Shown here: piece after piece, positions 44,481 through 53,427 of the stretch
How the letters are laid out: every line of letters starts with the position of its first letter
How positions within the stretch are numbered: position 1 is the first letter of the stretch
Source of the DNA: Deltaproteobacteria bacterium UBA2409
Lineage (GTDB): Bacteria; Bdellovibrionota_C; UBA2361; DDRT01
Direction: 5' to 3'
NCBI GenBank assembly: GCA_002343185.1
Contig: DDRT01000020.1
Coordinates: 340,597-404,596 of the forward strand
DNA length: 64,000 nt
The notes under the pieces: generated by a model
Database searches by the model: none
Told to the model about the DNA's origin: nothing
Seen by the model: the letters and a program-made list of their open reading frames with translations, nothing else
Translations under genes and position numbers: made by a program

Positions 44481-44606
44481 TGAAATTCCTTAGTTTTCAT
44501 TGTAATTTTCGTGTCAAAAGAAGGTATCGGGCAGAAGAAACAATTACTTTAAAGTAAAGAATCCTCACGAAATCAGGGATTTACGGCTTTACCTTTCGTG
44601 GGACGC
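44481..44606 (+). promoter_or_regulatory. CRISPR leader and divergent cas1/array regulatory region
   Basis: 126 AT-rich bases between the divergent cas1 start and the first repeat; the degenerate terminal repeat at the other end of the array confirms that this is the leader side. It holds a perfect 14-bp palindrome TTACTTTAAAGTAA (44544-44557) and a 7-bp inverted repeat CACGAAA/TTTCGTG (44566-44572, 44594-44600) whose loop carries GGCTTTACC (44585-44593). CTTTACC there is complementary to GGTAAAG of every repeat. Confidence 0.7.
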
Positions 44607-46267
44607 CTCCGTGAATACGTGGGGTAAAGGCATAGTTTTCAATTAAGACTCCGTGAATACGTGGGGTAAAGGCGAAGAGTCTTTTAGAGGACTCCGTGAA
44701 TACGTGGGGTAAAGGCCAAAACCGATAACCCTGACTCCGTGAATACGTGGGGTAAAGGCCTGTGAAATCGAGCCATACTCCGTGAATACGTGGGGTAAAG
44801 GCATCCTTCATGCTTATAAACTCCGTGAATACGTGGGGTAAAGGCGAATAAATCTAGGCAAGTCTCCGTGAATACGTGGGGTAAAGGCAAGAATGGGATT
44901 TAAGAACTCCGTGAATACGTGGGGTAAAGGCCAAGATTAAGAGAGCCCGCTCCGTGAATACGTGGGGTAAAGGCAATGAAGGCTTCCTCTCTCTCCGTGA
45001 ATACGTGGGGTAAAGGCACTTCAGAGGTTTTATAACTCCGTGAATACGTGGGGTAAAGGCTATCACACCGTGATTCAGCTCCGTGAATACGTGGGGTAAA
45101 GGCATTCATAGAAAATGCTGTCTCCGTGAATACGTGGGGTAAAGGCTTGTACCAATGACCGGGACTCCGTGAATACGTGGGGTAAAGGCATGAATATTCA
45201 AGCTGGACTCCGTGAATACGTGGGGTAAAGGCTCAAAGAATCGACAGGGACTCCGTGAATACGTGGGGTAAAGGCTCCTAAAGAAGCACAAAACTCCGTG
45301 AATACGTGGGGTAAAGGCTTTCCACCATTGAGTTTACTCCGTGAATACGTGGGGTAAAGGCTATGATCTATTAATATCCCTCCGTGAATACGTGGGGTAA
45401 AGGCCAATGTTAGCTGCTGAGGCTCCGTGAATACGTGGGGTAAAGGCTGTGTCCCAGTCGGTAACTACTCCGTGAATACGTGGGGTAAAGGCTCTCTTTC
45501 GAAGGAGCAACTCCGTGAATACGTGGGGTAAAGGCATGAAACATGAATATGTACTCCGTGAATACGTGGGGTAAAGGCGCCAGTCATAACCTTTAAACTC
45601 CGTGAATACGTGGGGTAAAGGCTGAGAAGGTGCCCCTTCTTCTCCGTGAATACGTGGGGTAAAGGCTTATGTTCAACAGAAAGACTCCGTGAATACGTGG
45701 GGTAAAGGCTCAAGAAACAGAATCCCACTCCGTGAATACGTGGGGTAAAGGCTAGGGATAGGATTGACAGCTCCGTGAATACGTGGGGTAAAGGCAAGAA
45801 GGTGGTAAATCGCCTCCGTGAATACGTGGGGTAAAGGCTTAATAGACAGGACTTTACTCCGTGAATACGTGGGGTAAAGGCTTAAGTTGCTGTTACACCC
45901 TCCGTGAATACGTGGGGTAAAGGCAATGTCTTTTTCTCTCTTCTCCGTGAATACGTGGGGTAAAGGCAATACATTGCATCAATGGCTCCGTGAATACGTG
46001 GGGTAAAGGCTTATAGACACTATCGCTACTCCGTGAATACGTGGGGTAAAGGCTCCAAACATAATCATGGCTCCGTGAATACGTGGGGTAAAGGCAGACA
46101 CTCTCTTGCTAAACTCCGTGAATACGTGGGGTAAAGGCTGAGGTTATTGGGGATTTCTCCGTGAATACGTGGGGTAAAGGCAGAGAAGCGTTGGCGTGGC
46201 TCCGTGAATACGTGGGGTAAAGGCTTTGTGAATCAAGGGTACCTCCGTGAATACGTGGGGTAAAATT
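44607..46267 (+). CRISPR. CRISPR array, 39 repeats of 25 nt, about 18-nt spacers (type V-D)
   Basis: Thirty-nine direct repeats at a 43-base period. Each is 25 bases, begins CTCCGTGAAT and ends GGTAAAGGC, and carries the internal inverted repeat CCGTG...  The first 38 copies are identical by eye; the last (46243-46267) has its final GGC replaced by ATT, marking the leader-distal end. The 38 spacers are 18 bases except two of 17 (first, and 46054-46070), two of 19 (45579-45597, 45623-45641) and one of 20 (45448-45467). Such short spacers are characteristic of Cas1-only type V-C/V-D systems. From memory, published CasY repeats share the CTCCG start and AAAGGC end. Transcription is on the plus strand, toward the effector. 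Confidence 0.98.
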
Positions 46268-46307
46268 AGTAGAATTGATGGAGCGTATGAAGACACATTT
46301 CATTTTG

Positions 46308-46327
46308 TTAAGGCCAATGTTCCTTAA
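46308..46327 (+). promoter_or_regulatory. Hairpin between array and scoutRNA
   Basis: TTAAGG and CCTTAA pair around an 8-base loop (CCAATGTT), 40 bases after the last repeat. It could end the array transcript or be part of the small RNA that follows. No T-run directly follows. Confidence 0.4.
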
Positions 46328-46390
46328 GTCTTTGTCGGTATCAACTTTCGCAATTTTTGTAAGCGGGTGACTAAAATTAAAATAAATCGA

Positions 46391-46480
46391 AAAAAAGAGT
46401 TACGCGAGTTCTTTGTAGCCTTGGCGTAACAGCTTTGCTTGAGTTTTGTTTCTTCTCCTGTTACCTATTATTTTTTCTAT
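46391..46480 (+). ncRNA. Probable scoutRNA of the type V-D system
   Basis: Between array and effector. GTTACGC (46399-46405) and GCGTAAC (46424-46430) form a perfect 7-bp stem; the 18-base loop holds GCCTT (46418-46422), complementary to the AAGGC at the repeat end. Downstream, TTCTCCTGTTACCTAT continues the RNA. From memory, described scoutRNAs share the order GTTCTTT, GCCTTGGC, CTTCTCC, TTACCTAT with this stretch. A weak promoter (TTGTAA 46357-46362, TAAAAT 46378-46383) precedes it. ScoutRNAs replace tracrRNA in Cas12c/Cas12d systems and pair with only a few repeat bases. Ends are estimated. Confidence 0.7.
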
Positions 46481-46502
46481 CTAATCGTTTTGAGGTGCCG
46501 GT

Positions 46503-49500
46503 TTGAAGAGAATTGCAAAGTTTAGACACGACAAGCCAGTAAAAAGAGAAGCGTGGTCAAAAGGCTATCGAGTACATAAAAATCGCATCATCAATAAAGT
46601 TACACGCTCAATAAAATATCCACTAGTTGTCAAAGACGAATGGAAGAAAAGACTGATCGACGATGCTGCCCATGATTATCGTTGGTTAGTAGGTCCAATA
46701 AACTACTCTGACTGGTGTAGAGATCCAAATCAGTATTCTATCTTAGAATTTTGGATCGATTTTTTGTGCGTGGGAGGGGTATTTCAATCTAGCCATTCAA
46801 ATATTTGCAGACTAGCTATTCAACTATCTGGCGGTAGCGTATTCGAACAAGAGTGGAAAGATCTATCACCTTTTGTAAGAGCGAATTTAATTCAGGGAAT
46901 TAAACCAGCTGAATTTATAGGATTCCTTACTGCTGAATTTAGAAGTTCAAGCAACCCAAAGAACTTCATCTCGAAATTCTTTGAAGGTAGCAATGAAGAC
47001 TTGGAGAGCTTAACCAATGAATTTGCCTCCATAGTCGATTTTATTAAGGCAAAAGACATCAGTCTTCTTAGAAAATCGCTTCCGTCTTGTAAGAAGATTG
47101 CTCCGAACCTTTGGGAAAAAGCGGTAGGCTCGCACTCCACAAACGAGTTACTTAAATTGCTAACAAAATATACAAGGGTCATGTTGGTCGCTGAACCGTC
47201 CCATTCAGATCGGGTATTCTCACAAACAGTCCTACAGTCTAATGATCAAGATGATCCTGAGCTAACCGGACCCTTGCCCTCACATAAAGTCGGTAAGGCA
47301 AGTTATCTGTTCATCCCCGAGTTCATAAGAGAAGTGAATTTAGATAAGATTTCAAAATTAGACTTATCTGCTAAAAGTAAACTTGCTGTCGAGCAGGTAA
47401 AAAAGCTATCAGAGCTAACATCTGACTTTAAACAAATTGAGAACCAAAGCGAGGCATACTTCGGATTAAGCACAAGCTTCAATGAACTTAGCAATTTCCT
47501 AGGTATCTTAATTAGGACGCTTCGGAACGCGCCAGAAGCTATATTAAAAGATCAAATAGCTCTCTGTGCACCGCTGGATAAAGATATACTCAAAATTACC
47601 CTTGATTGGTTATGTGATAGAGCACAAGCTTTGCCCGAAAATCCTCGCTTTGAGACTAACTGGGCTGAGTATAGATCATATTTAGGTGGAAAGATAAAGT
47701 CTTGGTTTTCAAACTACGAGAATTTCTTCGAGATACCACAAGCGGCTAGTAGCCAACAAAACAACAACAGAGAAAAAAAATTGGGCAACAGAAGCGCTAT
47801 CAGAGCTTTAAATCTTAAGAAAGAGGCTTTTGAAAAAGCAAGAGAAACTTTCAAAGGCGATAAAGGAACTTTAGAAAAGATAGACTTAGCATACAGGCTG
47901 TTAGGCTCAATTTCCCCTGAAGTACTTCAGTGCGATGAGGGGCTAAAGCTGTATCAACAGTTTAATGATGAGCTTTTAGTTCTTAATGAGACTATTAATC
48001 AAAAGTTTCAAGACGCTAAAAGGGATATTAAAGCCAAAAAAGAGAAAGAGAGCTTTGAAAAGCTACAAAGGAATCTTTCATCTCCTCTCCCTAGGATACC
48101 TGAGTTCTTTGGCGAAAGAGCAAAGAAAGGATACCAAAAAGCAAGGGTGAGTCCGAAACTGGCACGACATCTACTAGAGTGTTTGAATGACTGGTTAGCG
48201 CGGTTTGCAAAAGTAGAGGAATCTGCCTTTTCTGAAAAGGAGTTTCAGAGGATCCTCGATTGGTTAAGAACTAGTGATTTTCTCCCGGTTTTCATTCGTA
48301 AAAGCAAAGATCCCCCAAGTTGGTTAAGATATATAGCTCGTGTGGCAACTGGGAAATATTACTTTTGGGTGTCAGAATACTCAAGAAAGAGAGTTCAAAT
48401 AATTGATAAGCCTATCGCACAAAACCCGCTTAAAGAGCTTATTTCTTGGTTTCTATTAAACAAGGACGCTTTCTCCAGAGATAACGAGTTATTTAAAGGT
48501 TTATCGAGCAAAATGGTAACTTTAGCTCGGATCATGGCTGGAATCTTGAGAGATCGGGGAGAAGGTCTAAAAGAGCTCCAAGCCATGACCTCTAAGCTTG
48601 ATAATATAGGTCTTCTACATCCAAGCTTTTCCGTTCCTGTAACTGATAGCCTAAAGGATGCTGCTTTTTACAGAGCATTCTTCTCGGAGCTCGAGGGGCT
48701 CTTAAATATTGGTCGCAGTCGTTTGATCATAGAGAGAATAACTCTTCAGTCACAACAAAGTAAAAACAAAAAAACTAGGCGGCCTCTAATGCCGGAGCCA
48801 TTTATTAATGAGGATAAGGAAGTATTCTTAGCGTTCCCAAAATTTGAAACCAAGAATAAGGTGAAGGGAACTAGAGTTGTTTACAATTCTCCGGATGAAG
48901 TGAATTGGCTCTTATCACCAATTCGTTCATCCAAAGGGCAGTTGTCATTCATGTTTAGGTGTTTAAGTGAAGATGCTAAGATAATGACGACATCTGGTGG
49001 GTGCAGCTACATCGTGGAGTTTAAGAAACTTTTAGAGGCTCAGGAGGAGGTTTTGTCTATTCATGACTGTGACATAATTCCCCGGGCATTCGTAAGTATC
49101 CCATTCACCCTCGAAAGAGAGTCAGAAGAAACCAAGCCTGATTGGAAACCCAATAGGTTTATGGGAGTTGATATCGGCGAATATGCGGTTGCTTACTGTG
49201 TAATAGAGAAAGGTACGGATTCCATTGAGATACTAGATTGTGGAATTGTCAGAAACGGCGCTCATAGGGTTTTAAAAGAGAAAGTGGATAGGTTAAAGCG
49301 GCGACAACGCTCAATGACTTTTGGTGCGATGGATACAAGTATTGCTGCGGCACGGGAGTCACTTGTTGGTAATTATAGAAATCGGCTACATGCGATTGCC
49401 CTAAAACATGGCGCGAAACTCGTGTATGAATATGAAGTAAGCGCCTTTGAGAGTGGAGGGAATAGAATTAAGAAGGTTTACGAAACTCTAAAAAAATCGG

Positions 49501-50084
49501 ACTGCACTGGGGAAACGGAGGCCGACAAAAATGCTAGAAAGCACATCTGGGGCGAAACGAACGCTGTGGGGGATCAAATTGGGGCTGGATGGACCAGTCA
49601 AACCTGCGCAAAGTGTGGAAGGAGCTTTGGAGCTGATCTTAAGGCTGGAAATTTTGGAGTCGCTGTTCCCGTTCCTGAGAAGGTTGAAGATTCTAAAGGA
49701 CATTATGCCTATCATGAATTTCCTTTTGAAGATGGACTTAAAGTTCGAGGATTCCTAAAACCCAATAAAATTATCTCGGATCAAAAGGAATTGGCCAAGG
49801 CCGTGCATGCTTATATGCGACCCCCGCTGGTTGCCCTTGGCAAGCGAAAACTACCTAAAAACGCGCGTTATAGAAGAGGAAACTCAAGTTTATTTAGATG
49901 TCCTTTTAGTGATTGTGGGTTTACTGCAGATGCAGACATTCAGGCTGCCTATAATATTGCTGTCAAACAATTATACAAACCTAAAAAAGGTTATCCAAAG
50001 GAGCGAAAGTGGCAGGACTTTGTCATTCTAAAACCCAAAGAACCGTCCAAACTTTTTGATAAACAATTTTACCGACCGAACTAA
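46503..50084 (+). CDS. cas12d: Type V-D CRISPR effector Cas12d (CasY)-like
   Basis: 1193 residues, the usual CasY size; TTG start with GAGGTG at 46491-46496. The N-terminus (SIKYPLVV then ILEFWIDFLCVGGVF) follows the start of known CasY proteins as I recall them. The split RuvC nuclease is complete: RuvC-I FMGVDIGEYAVAY (Asp about 890), RuvC-II LVYEYEVSAF (Glu about 976), RuvC-III TADADIQAAYNIA (Asp about 1145). Zinc-ribbon cysteines are CAKC (1035, 1038) and CPFSDC (1133, 1138); AYMRPPL just before is also a CasY feature. RNA-guided DNA cleavage is expected. Cas12c is the main alternative, since it also uses scoutRNA and short spacers. A nuclease-like gene follows after 2 bases. Confidence 0.9.
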   Translation: MKRIAKFRHDKPVKREAWSKGYRVHKNRIINKVTRSIKYPLVVKDEWKKRLIDDAAHDYRWLVGPINYSDWCRDPNQYSILEFWIDFLCVGGVFQSSHSNICRLAIQLSGGSVFEQEWKDLSPFVRANLIQGIKPAEFIGFLTAEFRSSSNPKNFISKFFEGSNEDLESLTNEFASIVDFIKAKDISLLRKSLPSCKKIAPNLWEKAVGSHSTNELLKLLTKYTRVMLVAEPSHSDRVFSQTVLQSNDQDDPELTGPLPSHKVGKASYLFIPEFIREVNLDKISKLDLSAKSKLAVEQVKKLSELTSDFKQIENQSEAYFGLSTSFNELSNFLGILIRTLRNAPEAILKDQIALCAPLDKDILKITLDWLCDRAQALPENPRFETNWAEYRSYLGGKIKSWFSNYENFFEIPQAASSQQNNNREKKLGNRSAIRALNLKKEAFEKARETFKGDKGTLEKIDLAYRLLGSISPEVLQCDEGLKLYQQFNDELLVLNETINQKFQDAKRDIKAKKEKESFEKLQRNLSSPLPRIPEFFGERAKKGYQKARVSPKLARHLLECLNDWLARFAKVEESAFSEKEFQRILDWLRTSDFLPVFIRKSKDPPSWLRYIARVATGKYYFWVSEYSRKRVQIIDKPIAQNPLKELISWFLLNKDAFSRDNELFKGLSSKMVTLARIMAGILRDRGEGLKELQAMTSKLDNIGLLHPSFSVPVTDSLKDAAFYRAFFSELEGLLNIGRSRLIIERITLQSQQSKNKKTRRPLMPEPFINEDKEVFLAFPKFETKNKVKGTRVVYNSPDEVNWLLSPIRSSKGQLSFMFRCLSEDAKIMTTSGGCSYIVEFKKLLEAQEEVLSIHDCDIIPRAFVSIPFTLERESEETKPDWKPNRFMGVDIGEYAVAYCVIEKGTDSIEILDCGIVRNGAHRVLKEKVDRLKRRQRSMTFGAMDTSIAAARESLVGNYRNRLHAIALKHGAKLVYEYEVSAFESGGNRIKKVYETLKKSDCTGETEADKNARKHIWGETNAVGDQIGAGWTSQTCAKCGRSFGADLKAGNFGVAVPVPEKVEDSKGHYAYHEFPFEDGLKVRGFLKPNKIISDQKELAKAVHAYMRPPLVALGKRKLPKNARYRRGNSSLFRCPFSDCGFTADADIQAAYNIAVKQLYKPKKGYPKERKWQDFVILKPKEPSKLFDKQFYRPN

Positions 50085-50086
50085 AA

Positions 50087-51130
50087 GTGAGCAGTAAGCT
50101 AGTCAAGTTAGACCAGAAGAAATTTACTACGACAATAAAAGAGTTTGTTTTAGATCAAAGGCTAATTTTTGAGTTCTTCGATAAGCAGCCTGAAAAGATG
50201 AGAGATAAGCTCGTTGTGAAGGCATTTCTCCTTGGAGTGTTGGCATTACAGGAGGATCGCCTATCCGCTTTTTTGTCGAAAACAGCGAATACGCTTGGTA
50301 CCGAGTTAGAGTCGTTAAAGTATATTTTCGACCTCAATCAAGAACTGTTTTTTAAAACTACAGCTAAGGGAAGAGAGGTTGAGGCTGATTTGGTTGAGGT
50401 CCTAGAACAATATTTAAAGTCAAGACGATATAGAGATGAAGTATCGCACAAAGGAGAGGTAGCTGGAGATTTAAAAGGAAATAAAACGGGAGATATTTTA
50501 GTTAAGGTAAATAAGTCAGAAGATCTTAAAATTGTGATAGAGAGTAAATTTGATAAAAGTAAAAGGCTCGGACTAATTCAAGATATCGATGCTTTCGTTA
50601 AAAATGATACCGCGGTTGGTCAGTTACTGGAGGCCGCTGTCAATCGCGATGCAAAGCAAGCAATCATAGTTTTTGACCGTGGGATAATTGATGCAAAGTT
50701 AGAAGCAGAGGTAGAGAATGTAAAGTATGTGCCGCGTATTGGGTTTGTTTGCATCGTCGATCATCAGCGAGGCGACTATTCAAACCTATTTGTGGCCTAT
50801 GATCTAGCGCGCGATATGTGCAATCATCCGAGAACAGAGGAGACGGCATCGATATTGGGCATTCTCGTAGGCCGGTTTCTTCATGATGTGGACTTATTTT
50901 TGTCGTTGAAGAAAAAGCTTATTGAGCTAAGGTCAGGAACAGAGTCGATGATAAAAACTATCCATAAGGCGATCTTGAGCCTGGAGTTTTCCAAGCAAAT
51001 TCTTACATGTTTTCTTGAAAATGGAAGTCTTGAGAAAAAGACTTTGTTTGAGCTTTATCACGCCGACACAGTTAAAAAGCAGTACAAGGATATTGAGAAG
51101 GAGATCGAGGATCTTTTAGAGATTTCTTAG
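50087..51130 (+). CDS. PD-(D/E)XK nuclease-like protein coupled to cas12d
   Basis: 347 residues, GTG start 2 bases after the cas12d stop, so almost certainly co-translated. A nuclease core is visible: helix TAKGREVEADLVEVLEQYL with Glu97/99, then GNKTGDILVKV (Asp136) and LKIVIESKF (Glu152-x-Lys154), the GD...ExK pattern of PD-(D/E)XK enzymes, followed by a QAIIVFDRG strand. The flanks are helical or coiled-coil (IHKAILSLEFSKQILTCFLE, KKQYKDIEKEIEDLL). No Cas4 cysteine cluster. I know of no such gene as a standard type V-D component. It could be an accessory effector, an adaptation nuclease or a neighbouring defence gene. Confidence 0.75.
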   Translation: MSSKLVKLDQKKFTTTIKEFVLDQRLIFEFFDKQPEKMRDKLVVKAFLLGVLALQEDRLSAFLSKTANTLGTELESLKYIFDLNQELFFKTTAKGREVEADLVEVLEQYLKSRRYRDEVSHKGEVAGDLKGNKTGDILVKVNKSEDLKIVIESKFDKSKRLGLIQDIDAFVKNDTAVGQLLEAAVNRDAKQAIIVFDRGIIDAKLEAEVENVKYVPRIGFVCIVDHQRGDYSNLFVAYDLARDMCNHPRTEETASILGILVGRFLHDVDLFLSLKKKLIELRSGTESMIKTIHKAILSLEFSKQILTCFLENGSLEKKTLFELYHADTVKKQYKDIEKEIEDLLEIS

Positions 51131-51345
51131 CCCAGTGCCTGATTTGTCTCCTTGGCACCCCTTGCTGCCGTCCTCTTTTTGAAAACCCAAAAACGACCTC
51201 AATAAACACATGAAAATATTAGATAAATAGTGAATGATCAGCTTGTGCATGATCCAATTCATAGCAGAGCGGCTCTAAGGATTTCTAAGGACCCCACCTC
51301 CATTAGATGACTAAGAATTAAGTTCTAAATAATATAGTTCCTGTC

Positions 51346-52614
51346 ATGTTAGAAGTAACATTTAGGCCAAGGCAAAGAACAATTGAAGCACTTCCAGAGT
51401 TGTTTGAAAACGAGTATCAAACCGCCGTGCAAGAATGGCTTGCAGAGTGCGAGCCATCAAAAGATTTTACCTCTAGGATAAATGCCGGAGATAAAAGCTT
51501 AACAAATGTTCAATTATTCGGAGTTACTCTTGGGTGTAACCCTGACGGTAGTGTCGGATCTTTTATTTTTCCAGAAACCCTTACTGATATAATTGACGGC
51601 CAACATAGAATGGTTGAGCGGTGGCTAAGAGAGGGGCGAATCAAAGAAAGAGATGTACTAAGATTAGGTATCTTATATGAGGTGGATGAAGAAATTGGAT
51701 GCTACCTTCCTGGAGATTGTTTGCCTCCCGGTGCAAAGCCATTACAAGGAATCTTTGATCATCGTATATGGGAGCATTACGTCCAAAATGGGATTCTTCC
51801 TATGTGCATAGACGTATTTGAGCACGATGTATTTGGCCATGCACTTGCTTTATCTACACCTCAAGCCATGATCTCCTATTCTGAGCTTTCTCGCAGAGGT
51901 AAAGATCCAACGTATGCCCATTCATTAAGGTTAATCATGCTAACCGAAACATTAGAGTGTCCGGATCTAACTAAAAGAGATGAGATTAAAGCTTTAGTTC
52001 CAGAACTGTTTATCAAAGGCTCAAAAGGTCATTTTAATTTTATTAACTCATTAAGCGATGAAGAACTAAGTCAAAGAATTGATAGACTACTTCATGCATT
52101 TCCTAGCCTAACATTAAAAAGCGGAGCTGCACTTATAGATTCTTATAATAGAAAAGTTTTTCATCATTTCTGTGCTTGCATTCACGAGTGCTGTCAAGAT
52201 TCTGTATCTGATTTTCCTCTTGTTCCCTCAAGTTACCGTAAAACATACTGCTCCATCGCTCAGTCAACTATGGTTAGGGTTCTTTCAGAATTACATGAAT
52301 ATTTGCTTCACGGAGAGCAAGCTGATTTTTCTGAAGAGAAGTCATATTTAGTTGACTACTTAAAAAGTAAAATTCAGGAAGACCCGAAGTTACATATTCG
52401 CAAAATGGCGTGCGAGCTATTAACCCGGATCGAAATCTCACTCTATGCAGGGGTTAAATTCAATTTAGATCCTATCAAGATGCAAAGAGAGGGGAGTAGG
52501 GCTAGATTTTTTAGACATACTGATACAGCTAAATATTACCGAGAATATCTTCGCCCTTTTACTAGAAAGAATAGAAATAACGAATTAGCTCTATATCAGC
52601 TAGGTTATAAATGA
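51346..52614 (+). CDS. DGQHR-domain protein (DndB-like superfamily)
   Basis: 422 residues. The family motif IIDGQHRMVERW is at about residues 82-93. DGQHR proteins relate to DndB/DdpB and to ParB-Srx-fold proteins, and occur in restriction, phosphorothioation and other defence islands; activity of this branch is unknown. The C-terminal 180 residues are helical with several cysteines (CACIHECCQ). A 215-base gap separates it from the nuclease-like gene, so it may be an independent unit. Confidence 0.75.
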   Translation: MLEVTFRPRQRTIEALPELFENEYQTAVQEWLAECEPSKDFTSRINAGDKSLTNVQLFGVTLGCNPDGSVGSFIFPETLTDIIDGQHRMVERWLREGRIKERDVLRLGILYEVDEEIGCYLPGDCLPPGAKPLQGIFDHRIWEHYVQNGILPMCIDVFEHDVFGHALALSTPQAMISYSELSRRGKDPTYAHSLRLIMLTETLECPDLTKRDEIKALVPELFIKGSKGHFNFINSLSDEELSQRIDRLLHAFPSLTLKSGAALIDSYNRKVFHHFCACIHECCQDSVSDFPLVPSSYRKTYCSIAQSTMVRVLSELHEYLLHGEQADFSEEKSYLVDYLKSKIQEDPKLHIRKMACELLTRIEISLYAGVKFNLDPIKMQREGSRARFFRHTDTAKYYREYLRPFTRKNRNNELALYQLGYK

Positions 52615-52800
52615 TGGCAAAGTTAGGGGCGCAACGATTTAGAGCCATCCTGTTTTGAATGTATAATCCCTAAAGGGTAAGCCAATATTTTTACTACAAA
52701 AGTAGCCGCCCTCAAGGTTAGACATTATGTATGGAATAATTGAGCTGATTGCCCAAGCTCCGAACCTAAAAAGGATTACGTCAAATGGTGGTTTCGGATA

Positions 52801-53427
52801 TTAATCCTGACCTGTCATCACCCATGTTCCGTGGGAGTGAAAGGGACCAGCAGCAACAGAGCCAATTGAAACAGCCTGGCCATAGAAGCTAAATGCTGCA
52901 ATCATCGGTGTTGTTCGATTCACCGCAGATGATTCATAATAACAAATCCTACCCGGAGCTGCAGCAGGAGCTGAATGTGTACCGGGGCATGCACTAGTCG
53001 GTGACGAACCAGTTTCCCTGATACTAAAGCCAAACCCTTTCGAGCTTTGAAAGTAAAAATTGGTGGGGAGTGCTCCGATAATATTTTGTCCAGCGGTAGT
53101 AGCAACACCACTTAGGGCGAATCTACCCATAATGGTAGTTCCAGGTGGAAGTATGCCCGTAATTGGTCCTGGAATACCGGGGATACCTTGTGGTCCAGGT
53201 TCTCCTTGTGGCCCAACTTCTCCCTGTGGTCCTGGACTTGTAAGATCTAACAAATAGTTCAATGAAACAACGCTTTCCTTAATCTTTCTACACTTAGGCT
53301 TTACCTTAAGCGCTCCGGTAGTGTTGTTCACGCAAATTTTCTGAGGGCTTTGAGCATGAGCCGTTTGGGCTATGAAAAGGCTGAGAGCTAATGTGCTAAG
53401 AAGTTTCTTTAAATCGATTATACTCAT
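52801..53427 (-). CDS. Secreted collagen-like protein
   Basis: 208 residues from the ATG at 53427 (GGGAGGG upstream at good spacing). Signal peptide to about AQTAHAQ, then a short module with KICVNN...LKVKPKCRKI, then about eight Gly-X-X triplets (GPQGEVGPQGEPGPQG, IPGIPGP) and a C-terminal globular domain (TTIMGRFALSGVATTAGQNI). Collagen-like surface protein. The N-terminal module recurs in the next two genes. Confidence 0.78.
   Translation of the reverse strand: MSIIDLKKLLSTLALSLFIAQTAHAQSPQKICVNNTTGALKVKPKCRKIKESVVSLNYLLDLTSPGPQGEVGPQGEPGPQGIPGIPGPITGILPPGTTIMGRFALSGVATTAGQNIIGALPTNFYFQSSKGFGFSIRETGSSPTSACPGTHSAPAAAPGRICYYESSAVNRTTPMIAAFSFYGQAVSIGSVAAGPFHSHGTWVMTGQD

Noticed and set aside
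44585..44600. GGCTTTACC in the leader as part of a tracrRNA anti-repeat
   Set aside because: Only 7 bases are complementary, there is no extended pairing and no terminator; kept only as a leader feature.
44581..46303. Several minus-strand open frames of 60-110 codons reading AFTPRIHGV, LYPTYSRS and PLPHVFTE repeats
   Set aside because: They are translations of the CRISPR repeat in three frames, repeating with the 43-base period; no start signals or protein-like composition.
50087..51130. Gene after cas12d as Cas4 or Cas2
   Set aside because: No Cas4 cysteine cluster or RecB-type QhxxY motif, and far too long and different for Cas2.
52727..52804. 25-codon frame beginning MYGIIELIAQAP before the collagen-like gene
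   Set aside because: Too short, no ribosome-binding site, no recognisable family; perhaps a gene remnant but not supportable.
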